From the NCBI GenBank assembly GCA_958298945.1, contig OY282607.1, forward strand, positions 36,551,000 through 36,614,999: DNA of 64,000 bases, in the 5' to 3' direction. Below are positions 23,240-34,670 of the stretch, one piece after another (the first letter of the stretch is position 1; each line of letters starts with the position of its first letter). Made by a program: the position numbers and the translations under genes. Under the pieces are notes generated by a model. It did not search any database. It worked only from the letters and a program-made list of their open reading frames with translations, and was not told the origin of the DNA. Source of the stretch: Atherix ibis. Taxonomy: Eukaryota; Arthropoda; Insecta; Diptera; Athericidae.

Positions 23240-25260
23240 GTTTAAAAAAAGGATTCTTCGAACTAGAACATGGGGACGGTTCCGGAGCCTATTTAACGAA
23301 AAGATTCTGGAGCAATACCACAACCGCCCTGTTATGGATAAAATTAAAATGTGGCTGGACATCATTTTTATAAAGAAGATCCTATCCCGAAAGTCCACGG
23401 TGGCTCCATTGAAGCTCCCAAAAGGACCTTCATGGGGATGGACGATTGCGAAACCAATTTAACGAATATATTCTGGAGCAATACCACAACCGCCTTGTTA
23501 TGGATAAAATTATAGTGGGCTGGATACTGAAATCGTGTTTATAATGAAGATCATGCCCGAAAGTCCACCGTAACTCTATTGTGGGTATCAGAAGACCCTA
23601 CATGGGGATGGACAATTCCGGAGCCTATTTAACGAAAAGATTCTGGAGCAATACAACAACCGCTCCATTATAGATAAAATCTTAGTAGACTGGAGACTGA
23701 AATCGTGTTTATCATGAAGATCATACTCGAAAGTCCACTGTAGCTCTATTGTGGATATCAGAAGACCCTACATGGGGATGGACAATTCCGGAGCCTATTT
23801 AACGAAAAGATTCTGGAGCAATACAACAACCGCTCCATTATAGATAAAATCTTAGTAGACTGGATACTGAAATCGTGTTTATAATGAAGATCATGCCCGA
23901 AAGTCCACCGTAACTCTATTGAGGGAATCAGAAGACCCTACATGGGGATGGACAATTCCGGAGCCTATTTAACGAAAAGATTCTGGAGCAATACAATAAC
24001 CGCTCCATTATAGATAAAATCTTAGTAGACTGGAGACTGAAATTGTTTTTATGAGAAGATCCTAACCCGAGAGTCCACAGTGGCTCCATTGAAGGTTTCA
24101 GAAGAACCTATATGGGAATGGACAATGCCAGAGCCTATTTAACGAAAAGATTCTGGAGCAATACCACAACCGCCCCGTTATGAAATCGTGTTTATGAAGA
24201 AGATCATGCTCCGAAAGTCCACCGTAGCTCTATTGAGGGTATCAGAAGGCCCTACATGGGGATGGACAATTCCGGAGCCTATTTAACGAATATATTCTAG
24301 AGCAATACCACAACCGCCCCGTTATGGGTAAAATTATAGTTGGCTGGAGACTGAAATTGTGTTTATGAGGAGATCCTACCCCGAGAGTCCACAGTGGCTC
24401 CATTGAAGGTCCCAAAAGTACCTACATAGGGATGGGCGATTGCGAAACCAATTTAACGAAAATATTCTGGAGTAATACCATAACCGCCCCGTTATGGGTA
24501 AAATTATAGTAGGCTGGATACTGAAATTGTGTTTATGAAGAAGATCATGCTCCGAAAGTCCACCGTAACTCTATTGAGGATCTCAGACGAACCTATATGG
24601 GAATAGACAATTCCGGAGCCTATTTAACGAAAAGATTCTGGAGCAATATCACAACCGCCCCGCTATGGATAAAATTATAGTGGGCTGGATACTGAAATCG
24701 TGTTTATGATGAAGATCATGCCCGAAAGTCCACCGTAACTCTATTGTGGGTATCAGAAGACCCTACATGGGAATGGACAATTCCGGAGCCTATTTAACGA
24801 AAAGATTCTGGAGCAATACAACAACCGCTCCATTATAGATAAAATCTTAGTAGACTGTAGACTGAAATTGTTTTTATGAGAAGATCCTACCCCGAGAGTC
24901 CACAGTGGCTCCATTGAGGGTCCCAAAAGTACCTACATAGGGATGGGCGATTGCGAAACCAATTTAACGAAAATATTCTGGAGTAATACCACAACCGCCC
25001 CGTTATGGGTAAAATTATAATGGGCTGGATACTTAAATTGTGTTTATGAAGAAGATCATGCTCCGAAAGTCCACCGTAACTCTATTGAGGGTCTCAGAAG
25101 AACCTACATGGGTATGAACGATTCTGGAGCCTATTTAACGAAAATATTCTGGAGCAGTACTACAACCGCGTCATTATTGATAAAATTATAGTGGGATAGA
25201 CACTGAAATTAAATTTAGAAGATCCTACCCCGAAAGTTCATCGTGGCTCCATTGCGGAGC
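23240..25260. repeat. ~170-bp tandem array, about 12 units
   Basis: The landmark GGAGCCTATTTAACGAAAAG (or AACCAATTTAACGAATATA) recurs near 23285, 23451, 23617, 23788, 23958, 24130, 24276, 24441, 24614, 24786, 24952 and 25128, spacing mostly 165-176 bp with one short unit of ~146. Units contain ATTCTGGAGCAATACCACAA and GAAAGTCCACCGTAACTC. Variants recur in blocks (units with GATCCTACCCCGAGAGTCC versus GATCATGCCCGAAAGTCC), implying multi-unit duplication. The open frame at 23121-23462 covers the first unit and is not supported as a gene. Confidence 0.93.
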
Positions 25261-25690
25261 GACGGTGCTAATCAGAACCCCGAAACACGTGAAATTTATT
25301 TTTGTCAAACTACTCTTGTACAAACCGAAGTACTCTTAAAACAAAAATTGGTACTACGGAAGTCGAGGTATCTCATGGTGTTGGAACACACTGTGCCCGA
25401 CATTGGTGAGGCGCTTTGGCAGCAACGTAGTGGGTGTTGTTAATACCCATATCGCGGGTACGATCTTCGGATTGTGGGTGAGAGATAACTGGCAATTATC
25501 TCGTGTGCTGTCACTGCTAATGACAGTACAGGTTTAGGTAGTCCTCGCCACCAACAGGTAGAGTAGTCAGCTTGTAACTGATCACTGACTGTTAACTGCC
25601 AGTAATGGTGGTGCGTTGATTAAGTGTAACCCAATCCCTATAGTCGAAGGCGACCTGTGGTTTTACGTTTAAAGATAACTAAGTCTCGTT
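25261..25690. other. GC-richer right flank of the array
   Basis: GC-richer sequence following the tandem array. GTACAAACCGAAGTACTCTT at 25318 recurs, slightly changed, at about 53785, and the 25650 region resembles 17240. It is probably a dispersed repeat that hosts the array. Family unknown. Confidence 0.4.
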
Positions 25691-28231
25691 TTATATATTA
25701 TATTATAACTGTCAAACTACTCTAATAAAATATTATCACAATACGTATAATTTATAAATGATATAATGGCAAATTATCATTTATGCGTAGTTTCTTTGTA
25801 AAATGCTCTCGTTTCTTTTTTTTCGTACTTCGAAATTTTTATTATTTGTAAAAGATACTTAATATAGAAAACCACATGTGAAGGCATAAATATAATTTTT
25901 TCAATTTTCGTATTTTATGGAAAAATAACGTCATAATTTTTATGATTATTTTTCTTTTAATCAATTCCCTTTAAACTTTCCATATTGATTATTTGCAAAT
26001 GTATAAACGAACAAAAATATATCATTTTATTTGCAGTCAAATATTCGACTATATGAAATATGAAATTTTAAAGAATTGCAAAACGGCAAAATTGTTTTTT
26101 TCTTTTAAAAGAAATATTTTTTTTTAAATATTTACATAAATGTGAATACAATAAACACATAGTAAAAAATAAATAAAATATAATAAAATGCAGCAAATAT
26201 CATAAACGAATGCGTTACGTATGTACACGAATGAATATTCATTTTGGTGAATTGAACCGAGAATATTGTTATAAAATTCATATGAGTAAAAAGCGTTTTA
26301 ATAATATTTTTATGGTAAAAATTATTTACTCTCTCTGAGCATAACATATAAAATTAAAATTGAATTTATATCAATTCAATTATTATGTTTATGTTAGTAA
26401 TTTGCGTATGAAAATATAGGCAAAAAATTTATCAAAATATAAATAAAAAATAATTATGGCAAACTTATAGGAAAATTCAAACAGAAAAAAATATGTAAAA
26501 ATTAAATTTTTTCGATGCACAAAGAATAATGAACTTTTTCACTATCGTGGTAATATTTTTCTCCACAAAAAAACTAATCACGAATTACGATTATGCGAGT
26601 TTATGAAAATAACACGAAAAATGCATGAAAATCGTGAGGCACATATGAGTCCATAGAAGTATTACGATTTTGTAGTGTTCATTTATGGATGGTTTAAATA
26701 GTGTAAATTTTAGCATGTTATCCTTTGGTTTAAATTTGTCCTGTTTACTGATGATCCTTTTTAGTTTAAATTTATTTATAAGAAAAAAATTTTAATTGAT
26801 TATTTTTTTGTGTTCTTGTTTTAGTGTAGTGGTAGTACGTGTATTATTACCATTAAAAGCTTTCTTAAGAAGTTTTTCTCTGCAATAAGTTTATTATAAT
26901 AGCAAAAATGCAATGTGTATTATTACCATTAAAAGCTTTCTTAAGAATTTAAACCTTTGATAATTATAAGCAAAACACGAAATATAGTTTAGCAAACAAG
27001 TAATGTTTTCTAACAATTGCATAAATATTTAAAAATACAAGAAAGTAAGATAATTTGACTAATAAAAAATAAAGAAAAAAGAAATACATAAATCCAAAAA
27101 TTTTATCCTTCAAGAAAAATGGAAGTTATTCTCATACAAATTATTTCAATTTTGAAAAGGACGTGTACTAAGCATGCAATTGATTTTATATCTACTAAAA
27201 GGATACTATTTTTCTAACGTCAGAATTATATCTTAAGGAAATGCTACAAAAATAGTGACTTGCATTTAAGTGGTGCTATCATGCATCATTAAGTAAATAT
27301 AGTAGAACTTTCTTGGAGCTGTTTTTTTTTTTAAATAAAAAGAGAATATTTTTAAAAACCAAAATGAAAAAAATCTCTTTAAATTAAGTTGCTCTATTTA
27401 TGTGAAAATTTCTATTTGTTTTGATAAAAAAATGTACAAATCCTAAGAAAATTCTACTAAATTTACTTAAAAATTTGAAAATAGTGGATAACTAATAGTT
27501 CATATCTCATTTTGGGGTTTATTCAGCGCATTCAATCCATAATAAAGATTCAGGACGAGTAGTGAGTTAGAAAATAGTTTCCCTCTTTTATATCCAGCAT
27601 GTTCGATTACTGTTTTTTTTTGGAATTGTTAAAAATTTTTCAAAGATTTTATCTAAATTTAAATGTTGCCAAATATGGAAAAAAAATTATTTTTTTATTA
27701 AAACAATTTGTTTTGAAAACAATAAACAAAATAGTTATTTTTAAAATTATTGATTTTAACGATTTAAAAAATAGGATAAATATTTTTTCTTTTCAAATAT
27801 TATTTTCGACCAAATAAAAAAGGAAATTATTTTCATAAAGCATTAACGAGCAACATTAAAAGGATACACTATGAATAAGATAATTTTTGTTTTTGTTTTA
27901 ACGAAAAAGAAGCTTTTTTACGGAAAATTTCGTTTAATTTTTTATTTTTAAGAAAATTAAATGCAAATTTTAGAGATATTTAAAAAAAAAAAACATTTTC
28001 CTTTGTTAATAAACCAAACAATTTCCTATCGTTTTATATAAAAATTTTATCGAATTTGTGTGATTTATAAAAGGAAAATGCTTTTTATTAATGTTTGGCA
28101 AAGTTTTTCTTATAAACTTTTTTATTTTATTATTGTTACTATTTTTTTTTTTGAATAAGAAATAATTTTTTTTTGTTTTATTTTCATTTATATTTAATTC
28201 TAATTTTTTTTTTGTCGAGTGGCACACTCAC
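25691..28231. other. AT-rich intron with a 33-bp direct repeat
   Basis: No exon or element recognised. A 33-bp segment beginning GTGTATTATTACCATTAAAA occurs twice without mismatch at 26839-26871 and 26915-26947 (period 76 bp). Confidence 0.6.
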
Positions 28232-28405
28232 GCACGGTTAACGTTGCGAAATCACCGTCAGATGGATGCCTTTTGATTGGCGTACCCGGCCCAGAGTCTA
28301 ATATTGGACTGTGGGGCACACGAACACATACAGATGGCACTGGTGCCATTTGTGGATTCACTGTGGACATGGTGGTGGTGTTGTTGTTGTTTATTGTTGT
28401 TCTAA
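28232..28405 (-). CDS. SLO2: SLO2 potassium channel, exon w12 (N/T-rich linker)
   Basis: 174 bp, found by phase: G from w11 plus TT gives Val, and the exon leaves with C before GTGAGT. Acceptor TTAATTTAG. It reads VRTTINNNNTTTMSTVNPQM, APVPSVCVRVPHSPILDSGP and GTPIKRHPSDGDFATLTV. This is the variable linker between RCK1 and RCK2, with an Asn/Thr homopolymer-like run and a Pro-rich stretch. It could be alternatively spliced; linker exons differ widely among SLO2 proteins, so homology support is weaker, but the open frame and both splice phases fit. Confidence 0.8.
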
Positions 28406-28828
28406 CTAAATTAATCCATTAATAACTGAATTATTAAATGTGGTTTACTCATGTTCTAATATACTTAATAGTTAGTTATTGGAGAGAGCAAACAATAAAA
28501 TAATAAAAATAACAAAAATCGCGAAACAATTTAAAAAGGATAAAATACTGAAGAGTTTCTAATTCAGAAAATAATTAATTCAAAAAGTATACATTGAAAT
28601 CAAAAATTGTAAAGTTTAAAAAGGAATATCGGAACTAAAACTTGTTTTTCTCATATAGGAAAATGGAACACAAATAAATGAACGGATAATCTATGAGGCT
28701 GCCCTCAATTTTTGAATTTTAGTACCTCGATTTGACTCTGTAAAGTTTAATATAAAAATAAAATCAAAAAAAAAAAAATCAAAAAACATTTTTATTAAGA
28801 AAAAAAAACGAAAAAAACTGTTTAGTGA

Positions 28829-28867
<39 letters not shown>

Positions 28868-29378
28868 CTCTTTTTAGGTTTTGTTTTTTAATTTTTAAAT
28901 ATTTTTTGATTTTTAGTCGAATATATTTGATATAAAAATAAAGCACACACAAGCACCAAACGAAAATTTCTTCAAAAACTTTTACGTGAAAAACTAAACA
29001 TTTTCAACTAAATAAGAAATTAAACACTATTTTTCGATTGCATTTTGCTGATTAATAATAATTGCACTATTAATTTTGTTTATTATTTTTTTAAAATTAT
29101 ATTCTATTATTTTCAATTTTTTTTTTATTGTAGAATTATATCTAAATTGTGATTGTGTGGAGAGAAAAAAATCTCTCTTACTGGCATTGGCAAAATTTTC
29201 AAAAATTCTATCTAATATTTAAGTGACCTCTCTTTAATAAATTTTGTTTTTGAGACTTTTTCTGCATAAACAATAAAAATAAAAAATTATTTAAAAAATA
29301 TATTTGATTTTTCTTTGATTTTTGCATTTTTAATTGTAATTAAAAGCTAATTAACAAATATTGGCTAGGAGAACATAC
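28406..29378. other. AT-rich intron between w12 and w11
   Basis: Contains a long poly-T run around 28837-28859 and no other recognisable feature. Confidence 0.6.
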
Positions 29379-29578
29379 CTTCTTTGGATGTTGTGTCAGT
29401 AGTTTGATTTTGATTTTGATTAACCACAAATGCTGAGTTCTCCTCTTTTGTTATGCTCATATAATAGCAGGTGTCATCCTTTTTCATTATATGTCGAGGG
29501 CCAGGATTTAAAAGTATCGTATCCTCGTAGAATTCGGGAAGTTCTGCCGGCCGAACACCAACTAATGCTACTCCATAC
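29379..29578 (-). CDS. SLO2: SLO2 potassium channel, exon w11 (end of RCK1)
   Basis: 200 bp; acceptor AATACAG, donor AAG|GTATGT. It reads [40 protein letters not shown] and [24 protein letters not shown]1 has YGVCLIGL...[12 protein letters not shown]...[16 protein letters not shown]. The arthropod protein has an extra [10 protein letters not shown] stretch here. The exon ends with a single G completed by TT of the next exon. The preceding intron (29579-33417) contains a copia/mariner nest. Confidence 0.96.
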
Positions 29579-30171
29579 CTGTATTAATTTTTAATCGAAT
29601 TTTTTCATTAAAAAAAATAAATTTTGGACGTTTGGCAAGTCACTATAAAATCATAAGGATATGGCAATTGTCATAATATATTTCGGGGGAGAGATTTAAA
29701 AAAAAATTTTTTATTAATATTTTATTAAGTTTATTTATTTTATTTGTTAGAAATAAGTGTAATCCAATCTAGCAAAACACTCGTTTAAGAGTTATAGCCA
29801 TCTAGGACTGTTCGAATTTATTATTTATAACGAGAACTATCAAAATATATTTTGCTGTTTTTTTTTTTTGGGTTTCATTCGTTCGGTTACTCCAGCAGAT
29901 CATGGGCCTAGTATGCCTGAAGTTCTTAAAATTGATTATATGGAAAAGTATTTCGTAACGGAAAAGTGATTCGTGGTTGGAAAGTTTGGTCGGGCTGAGT
30001 GCAAGTGCATCGAAGTAGGTCACGAAGAAGGACTTATGACAATATGCGAATGGTATAAGGGTAATACCAAAAGAAAAATATGCCAAGTGGGCGGTATGGA
30101 TAACGTAGGATAAGGAAGCGAAAGCAAATTTGACACTTCACTTGTTGATTCGCCCCTCGGAACTCAGACTG
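29579..30171. other. Intron, GC-richer patch without identity
   Basis: 29790-30120 is somewhat GC-richer than the rest and may be part of the copia remnant that is certain from about 30650, but no protein motif could be read. Confidence 0.3.
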
Positions 30172-30346
30172 TTTTAAAATATTTTTTTTCTTCAATAATG
30201 TTACCTTCTTAGCTGCATTTTTTGATAATATATAGACTCTAGACGTGGCACAGCCTGAGAGGTTTGGCTTCGCCTACAGTCGATATATTCACAAAAAAAT
30301 GCAGCAAAGAAGGCAACATTACTGAAGGAAAAAAATATTTTAAAAT
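30172..30346. repeat. Fold-back element with ~62-bp inverted arms
   Basis: Left arm 30172-30235 (TTTTAAAATATTTTTTTTCT then CAATAATGTTACCTTC...) is the inverted, roughly 85-90% identical counterpart of 30283-30346. The ~47-bp centre is GC-rich (GACGTGGCACAGCCTGAGAG). Size and structure resemble a miniature inverted-repeat element. A target duplication was not identified. Confidence 0.7.
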
Positions 30347-30850
30347 AATTGGAAGAAGGCCTCTTGTTCGTCATAGTTTCGGTATGTGATAGAAAGCCGC
30401 GGCGATATTGCTAGTCCAAGATGATAAAACTGAAGATTATGAAAGAAAGCAGGGCTCGTAAAGAAGAAAGTGGAAGCATTGTTGAAACCATGGTAGTGGC
30501 AGCAAGAATTTGCGCCAGAATCGTTCAAGGGGAGAAAGGAGGCGAAAATCGTTCAGACCTAATCAGGTCCTCATTGAATAGTGAGGACAATGAATGTTTT
30601 ACTATTATTAAAAAGTGGTGATGAAGAAAAGTTTGATAATTACCTCGCAGATCAAGGAATTGACCGACGGCTCAAGATTACTCGCTCCTTGAGAAGAATG
30701 GAGTTGTCGAGCGAATAAATCGTACGCTATGGGATATGGCCAGGTTTTTTTTGTTGCATTCAAAAATTGGTGCATATTCATATCAAAGGCCGTCACCAAA
30801 TCTGTCATCTTCGCAACCGATATCCCTCAAGTTTATGAAAGGTAGCGTTA

Positions 30851-32068
30851 CGAGGGTCGTTCAATAAATCCTTAGAAAAAGATGGAAAAAAACTGTATTT
30901 TTTCAACATAATCTCCTTTTAGCTCTATAAACTGCTCCAACCGTTTTTTCAAAATTTTTATCCCGTCCAAAAAATAGGATTTCGGAAGTTCTGCAAAATA
31001 CTCATCCGTTTGAGCAATGACGTCCTCGTTGGAAGTGAACCGTCGTCCGCCAGGCAATTTCTTCAGATTGGGGAAAAGAAAAAAGAAAATATTCACTCGG
31101 GGCCAAATCTGGTGAATAAGCGGGATGCTGCAACAATTCCATTCTCAATTCCACAATTTTGGCCATGGAAACAGCGCAGGTGTGCACACGCGCATTGTCC
31201 TGATGCAAGAGGATTTTTTTCTTCTTCAGATGGGGGCGTTTCTCTTTGATTTCCTTGCTCAACCGTTGCAATAACGACGCGTTATTATACGCTCCTGTTA
31301 TTGTTTTCCCTTTTTCCAAGTAGTCGATAAAAATGATGCCCTGCGAATCCCAAAAGACCGTGGCACAGTTTTTTCCTTCTTCGGAGCCCGTTCACCCTCG
31401 AAAATTCACTGTGATGACTGTCTCTTCGTTTCTGGAGTATAGTAGTGTATCCAGGTTTCGTCCACAGTGACATATCGACGAAGGAATTCGGCAGGATTGC
31501 GATGAAAGAGTGCCAACATAGCCTCAGAGTCCACTACACGATTGCGCTTATTCTCCTCTGAGAGCAAACGCGGCACCAATCTTGCCGAAAATGCAAAATT
31601 GAAGCAACTGTACCTTGTGATATGCCCGTGGCCTCAACTAATTCGCGCACTTTAATTCGCCGATCGTTTAAAATCAGATCGTGGATTTTGTCGATGATTT
31701 CAGGAGTAGACACCTCAACTGGGCGTCCTGAACGATGTTCATCTTTTGTGGATGAACGGCCACGTTTAAATTCATTCACCCAATTGTAAACCATCGCAAA
31801 CACAGGTGCAGATGTGCCATGAACTGCATCCAACTCGGCTTTGATTTCTTTCGGGCTTAAGCCTTTCAAATGAAGATGTTTGATGTCAGCCCTAAACTCG
31901 CTTTTTTCCATTGTTATGCACAAATAAATGTTAACTTTAATCGACGATAGAAATTGACCTACGCTATTACAGCTTTCCTGTCAATAATGGTACTTACAAA
32001 AAAAAATCTTTACCGATACTACAAGCGCAATTTCTTAGATTTTCTAAGGACTTATTGAACGACCCTCG
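30851..32068 (-). mobile_element. Mariner copy B (DD34D), inserted in copia
   Basis: TA at 30849-30850 and 32069-32070; termini CGAGGGTCGTTCAATAAATC and, inverted, CGAGGGTCGTTCAATAAGTC. The element is 1218 bp and sits precisely between the two parts of the copia coding sequence. Closely similar to copy A at 20212. Confidence 0.94.
30890..31912 (-). pseudogene. Mariner transposase copy B, several small deletions
   Basis: N-terminal block 31534-31923 starts MEKSEFRADIKHLHLKGLSP and runs through the helix-turn-helix to GTVASILH, after which ~24 bp present in copy A are missing. Another deletion of about 24 bp removes the GKVMATVFWD region near 31365. An insertion near 31080 disrupts FPNLKK. The second and third Asp regions (HQDNARVHTCAVSMAKIVEL, SPDLAPSEYFLF) persist in 31002-31319, where the third catalytic position now reads Glu. 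Non-functional. Confidence 0.88.
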
Positions 32069-32879
32069 TACTTTTAATTGTGGACAAAAAATAAAATGAC
32101 GAACGATTACCTAAGTACTTTTGGGTTTAAGGTGCTGGTCCATAATAAAAAACGTACCAAAAATAAACTTTCGCAGAGGTCCAAAGAAGGCTTGTTTATT
32201 TTTATGTATGGATATCAAGCTCGCGACAAATCGTGGAGACCCGTAATGCCAAATTCATTGAAGAAATAGAAAGTTCTTCGTAACGTCTTCGATATTGACG
32301 AGTTAATCACATCAATTGGGAAAAAAATAACGAAATTTGGTCTAAAAAATACTTCAATGATAAGTTCTCGCCTCCAAAAAAAATGGTTGGTGGTCGAGAA
32401 AATTGTCAGGTTACTTCAGAAATCACAGTGAATCAGCGACAAAGCAGGTAAGAGAACATAGTTAACCCTGATTGTTGCGTACTCGGAGCAGATGGCGACA
32501 ATGAATATTTAAAAATCTTGGCTGGGATCTCCTCAAACAAGATAAGGAGTCATTAAGTTTCAATTTATACTCCTTGTAAATTGAGTGCGCGACCTTAGAG
32601 AATCAATGAGTTGTCCATATTGCTGGTACAGCTGAAAGTGATTATTTGTTTGGTTACGCCAATGCCGTTTAGGACAGTTGTACCATGGATCATCATTACT
32701 TCACAGGAAGCAGAGTAGCAATCACATATAGGTTGCAGTAGCAACGAACTGTGGCCTTATCATCAACAGAAGCGACGTATGTCAGTTCGTCGGAAGTAGA
32801 AAAGGAAGCTCTTTATTTACGTAGCTGAGTACTTGACCAATCAAAATTTTGTTGGCTATGGAACTGAGTTATTTAAAAA

Positions 32880-33417
32880 AGTAACGTTTAAATCCTTAAT
32901 GAAAGTGAATTACCTTAAAAAGTTAAGTTTAAATCCTTAATGAAGTCTGGCTGCAAAGTCAAAAGTGAAATTTTAAAAAAATTTTTTGCAATAACTTTAC
33001 ATGGCTTAGTATAATTTGACGAAGTTCCAGATTAAGAAAAAATTGTTATTTTGTACTCAGATAGAGAAAAATAAATAAGTTTAAATAAATCTCATCCGTG
33101 ACGTGGCTCCATCGCAGTTTCAGAAGATAATCTTTTAATCTAGTCTATTCAATATAGTAGGAACAGTCACAGACCAGCATTTTTTTTTAATACATGTAAC
33201 CTTTCGTCCACAGTCAATATTTACGTATTTATACGTAATAGCAAAAGTATATAAGAAGAAAATAAAATCAAAATCTCTCAACCTCAGATTATTTTGTACA
33301 AGATTTAAAAGCAGAAAAGAGCAGAACAAAAAAATTGATGTATCCAAATGGAAAAAGATCAAAAAGGGTTTACTTAAATTATAAAAATATTTATTTAGGA
33401 TAGAACAAACTACTCAC
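32880..33417. other. Intron, short direct repeat only
   Basis: A+T-rich. A short tandem duplication around TTTAAATCCTTAATGAA is visible at about 32887-32945. Nothing else recognised. Confidence 0.5.
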
Positions 33418-33567
33418 TTTCGATGCGAATGAAAGCTGGCATATGTGAAACTTTTGCCCTCATATTCCCCAAAGAACCGACTGTCACCCAAGACGATGTG
33501 ATAAATTTCGTTTCCTGAACATTTTCCATACAGACGATGCCATTCTTCTGGTGATTGTTGTCCTTCT
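33418..33567 (-). CDS. SLO2: SLO2 potassium channel, exon w10 (RCK1)
   Basis: 150 bp; acceptor TTCACAG, donor AAA|GTGAGT. It reads [40 protein letters not shown] and TYASFHSHR, matching the KCNT motif [20 protein letters not shown]...[21 protein letters not shown] of the final codon is completed by G of the next exon (Lys). Confidence 0.96.
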
Positions 33568-34209
33568 CTGTGAATGAAGGATTGGTTTTTATTAAAAATT
33601 ATAATCGTAAATGTGAAAAATTCTTTGTATTTTTTTCCTATCATAATTCTATTCCCTATAGTTGTTATTTCTTCATTTCAAAATATTCCAACATATGAAT
33701 GCTGTTGGCATTTTTGACATTTAACTATATTGTATAAAATGTTTTTTGAAAAATGAATGTTCATTTAGAAAATGAAAAAAAAGGATTCAAAACAAGCTTT
33801 CCTTTTTTTATAAAAAAATTATTGGTGGAGATTTTTATTTGTCCAAAAGGGAAATTTTTCTTAAAGAAATTACATATTTAGTATTTCTTTTTTTTACGAT
33901 TTATTTTACAAAGAAAATCATCGAAACCAAAAAAGTGATTTTTGCTGTATTTATTTTTTAACTATTTCGTTTTATAAGCTTTGTTCTATTCGAAAAAAAA
34001 TTATTTCATTATGATTTTGAAACATACCACCTTAAATATAGTATAAAACAAACTACACACAATTCATAATTCTTTTCCGCAACAAAAAAAAAAAAGATTA
34101 CCTGAAAAATATAATAGTGAACGATGTTGATAGCATAGACAAAATCTGATTTAAATTGAAAATTCATGTTCAAAGGTTGCTGTAAAATAGAACATTGATA
34201 AGTACTTAC
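33568..34209. other. AT-rich intron between w10 and w9
   Basis: Nothing recognised. Confidence 0.6.
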
Positions 34210-34350
34210 TGTCCTCTAGAAGTGTGTAGTAGTAATGTTACTAATGTACTAGCGCCAGGACACGTACAATTGTTTGCTAATAGGGCGTATTTAAATTCAT
34301 CTTCACAAACAACATGCTCAGCGAATTTGACATGAAGTTTATGTTCAGGT
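34210..34350 (-). CDS. SLO2: SLO2 potassium channel, exon w9 (RCK1)
   Basis: 141 bp; acceptor TTGTAG, donor ACA|GTAAGT. It reads [40 protein letters not shown] and LHTSRG, equivalent to [46 protein letters not shown] in vertebrate KCNT1. Too short to appear as an obvious frame; recognised from sequence and splice phase. The terminal CA plus A of the next exon gives Gln. Confidence 0.95.
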
Positions 34351-34491
34351 CTACAAATAGATTCAGGCAACAACAAAACAATATTTATATATTAGTTAAA
34401 TAAAAAGTTTATTTGAAATAATTCTTATAAAAAAAAAAATTAGACTGAAAAAGGACTTATATGAAAATAAAATTAAAAATTTGTTGTTTAC

Positions 34492-34670
34492 CTAAAAATT
34501 TGCACATATTGTGGTACGTTCGGAGCAAAATCCTTGACAGCCCAAGACCGAAGAATTGTATGCTCATCGGCGGCAGTTTTATCTGCGTAGTTTCTTGCTG
34601 CTAATATAAAACAAGCTTCGGCTTCATTCATTCTAGCTCTAGCTAAGTCACCATCTTTTAAACATGATCC
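34492..34670 (-). CDS. SLO2: SLO2 potassium channel, exon w8 (RCK1)
   Basis: 179 bp; acceptor AATTAAAG, donor TAG|GTAAAC. It reads [40 protein letters not shown] and [19 protein letters not shown], matching GSALKDQDLMRAKM..., [20 protein letters not shown] of KCNT RCK1. The last two bases (AG) pair with A of the next exon to give Arg. Only a 141-bp intron separates it from w9. The acceptor has an unusual AAAG before the exon but phase and homology agree. Confidence 0.95.

Larger units (their letters stand above)
30640..32870 (+). mobile_element. Dead Ty1/copia element, split by mariner copy B
   Basis: Upstream of the mariner, 30690-30770 reads SLLEKNGVVERINRTLWDMA, the end of a copia integrase core (..QNGVAERMNRTL.EMAR..). 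Downstream, 32078-32320 reads LWTKNKMTNDYLSTFGFKVL then KLSQRSKEGLFIFMYGYQ, the following copia block (..HLRVFGC..KL..KS..GIFIGY..). 32640-32830 retains RNase H pieces (YANAV, RTVALSSTEATYVSSSEVEK, EALYLR). Stops and frameshifts are frequent and most of the RT domain is missing. LTRs were not found. Confidence 0.8.

Noticed and set aside
23121..23462. 113-codon frame with an N-terminal hydrophobic stretch
   Set aside because: It enters the ~170-bp tandem array, and other units do not keep the frame.
23240..25260. CRISPR array
   Set aside because: Units are ~170 bp of continuous repeat without unique spacers, and the DNA is eukaryotic.
28219..28422. Plus-strand frame of 67 codons
   Set aside because: Antisense of SLO2 exon w12, which is supported by splice phase on the minus strand.
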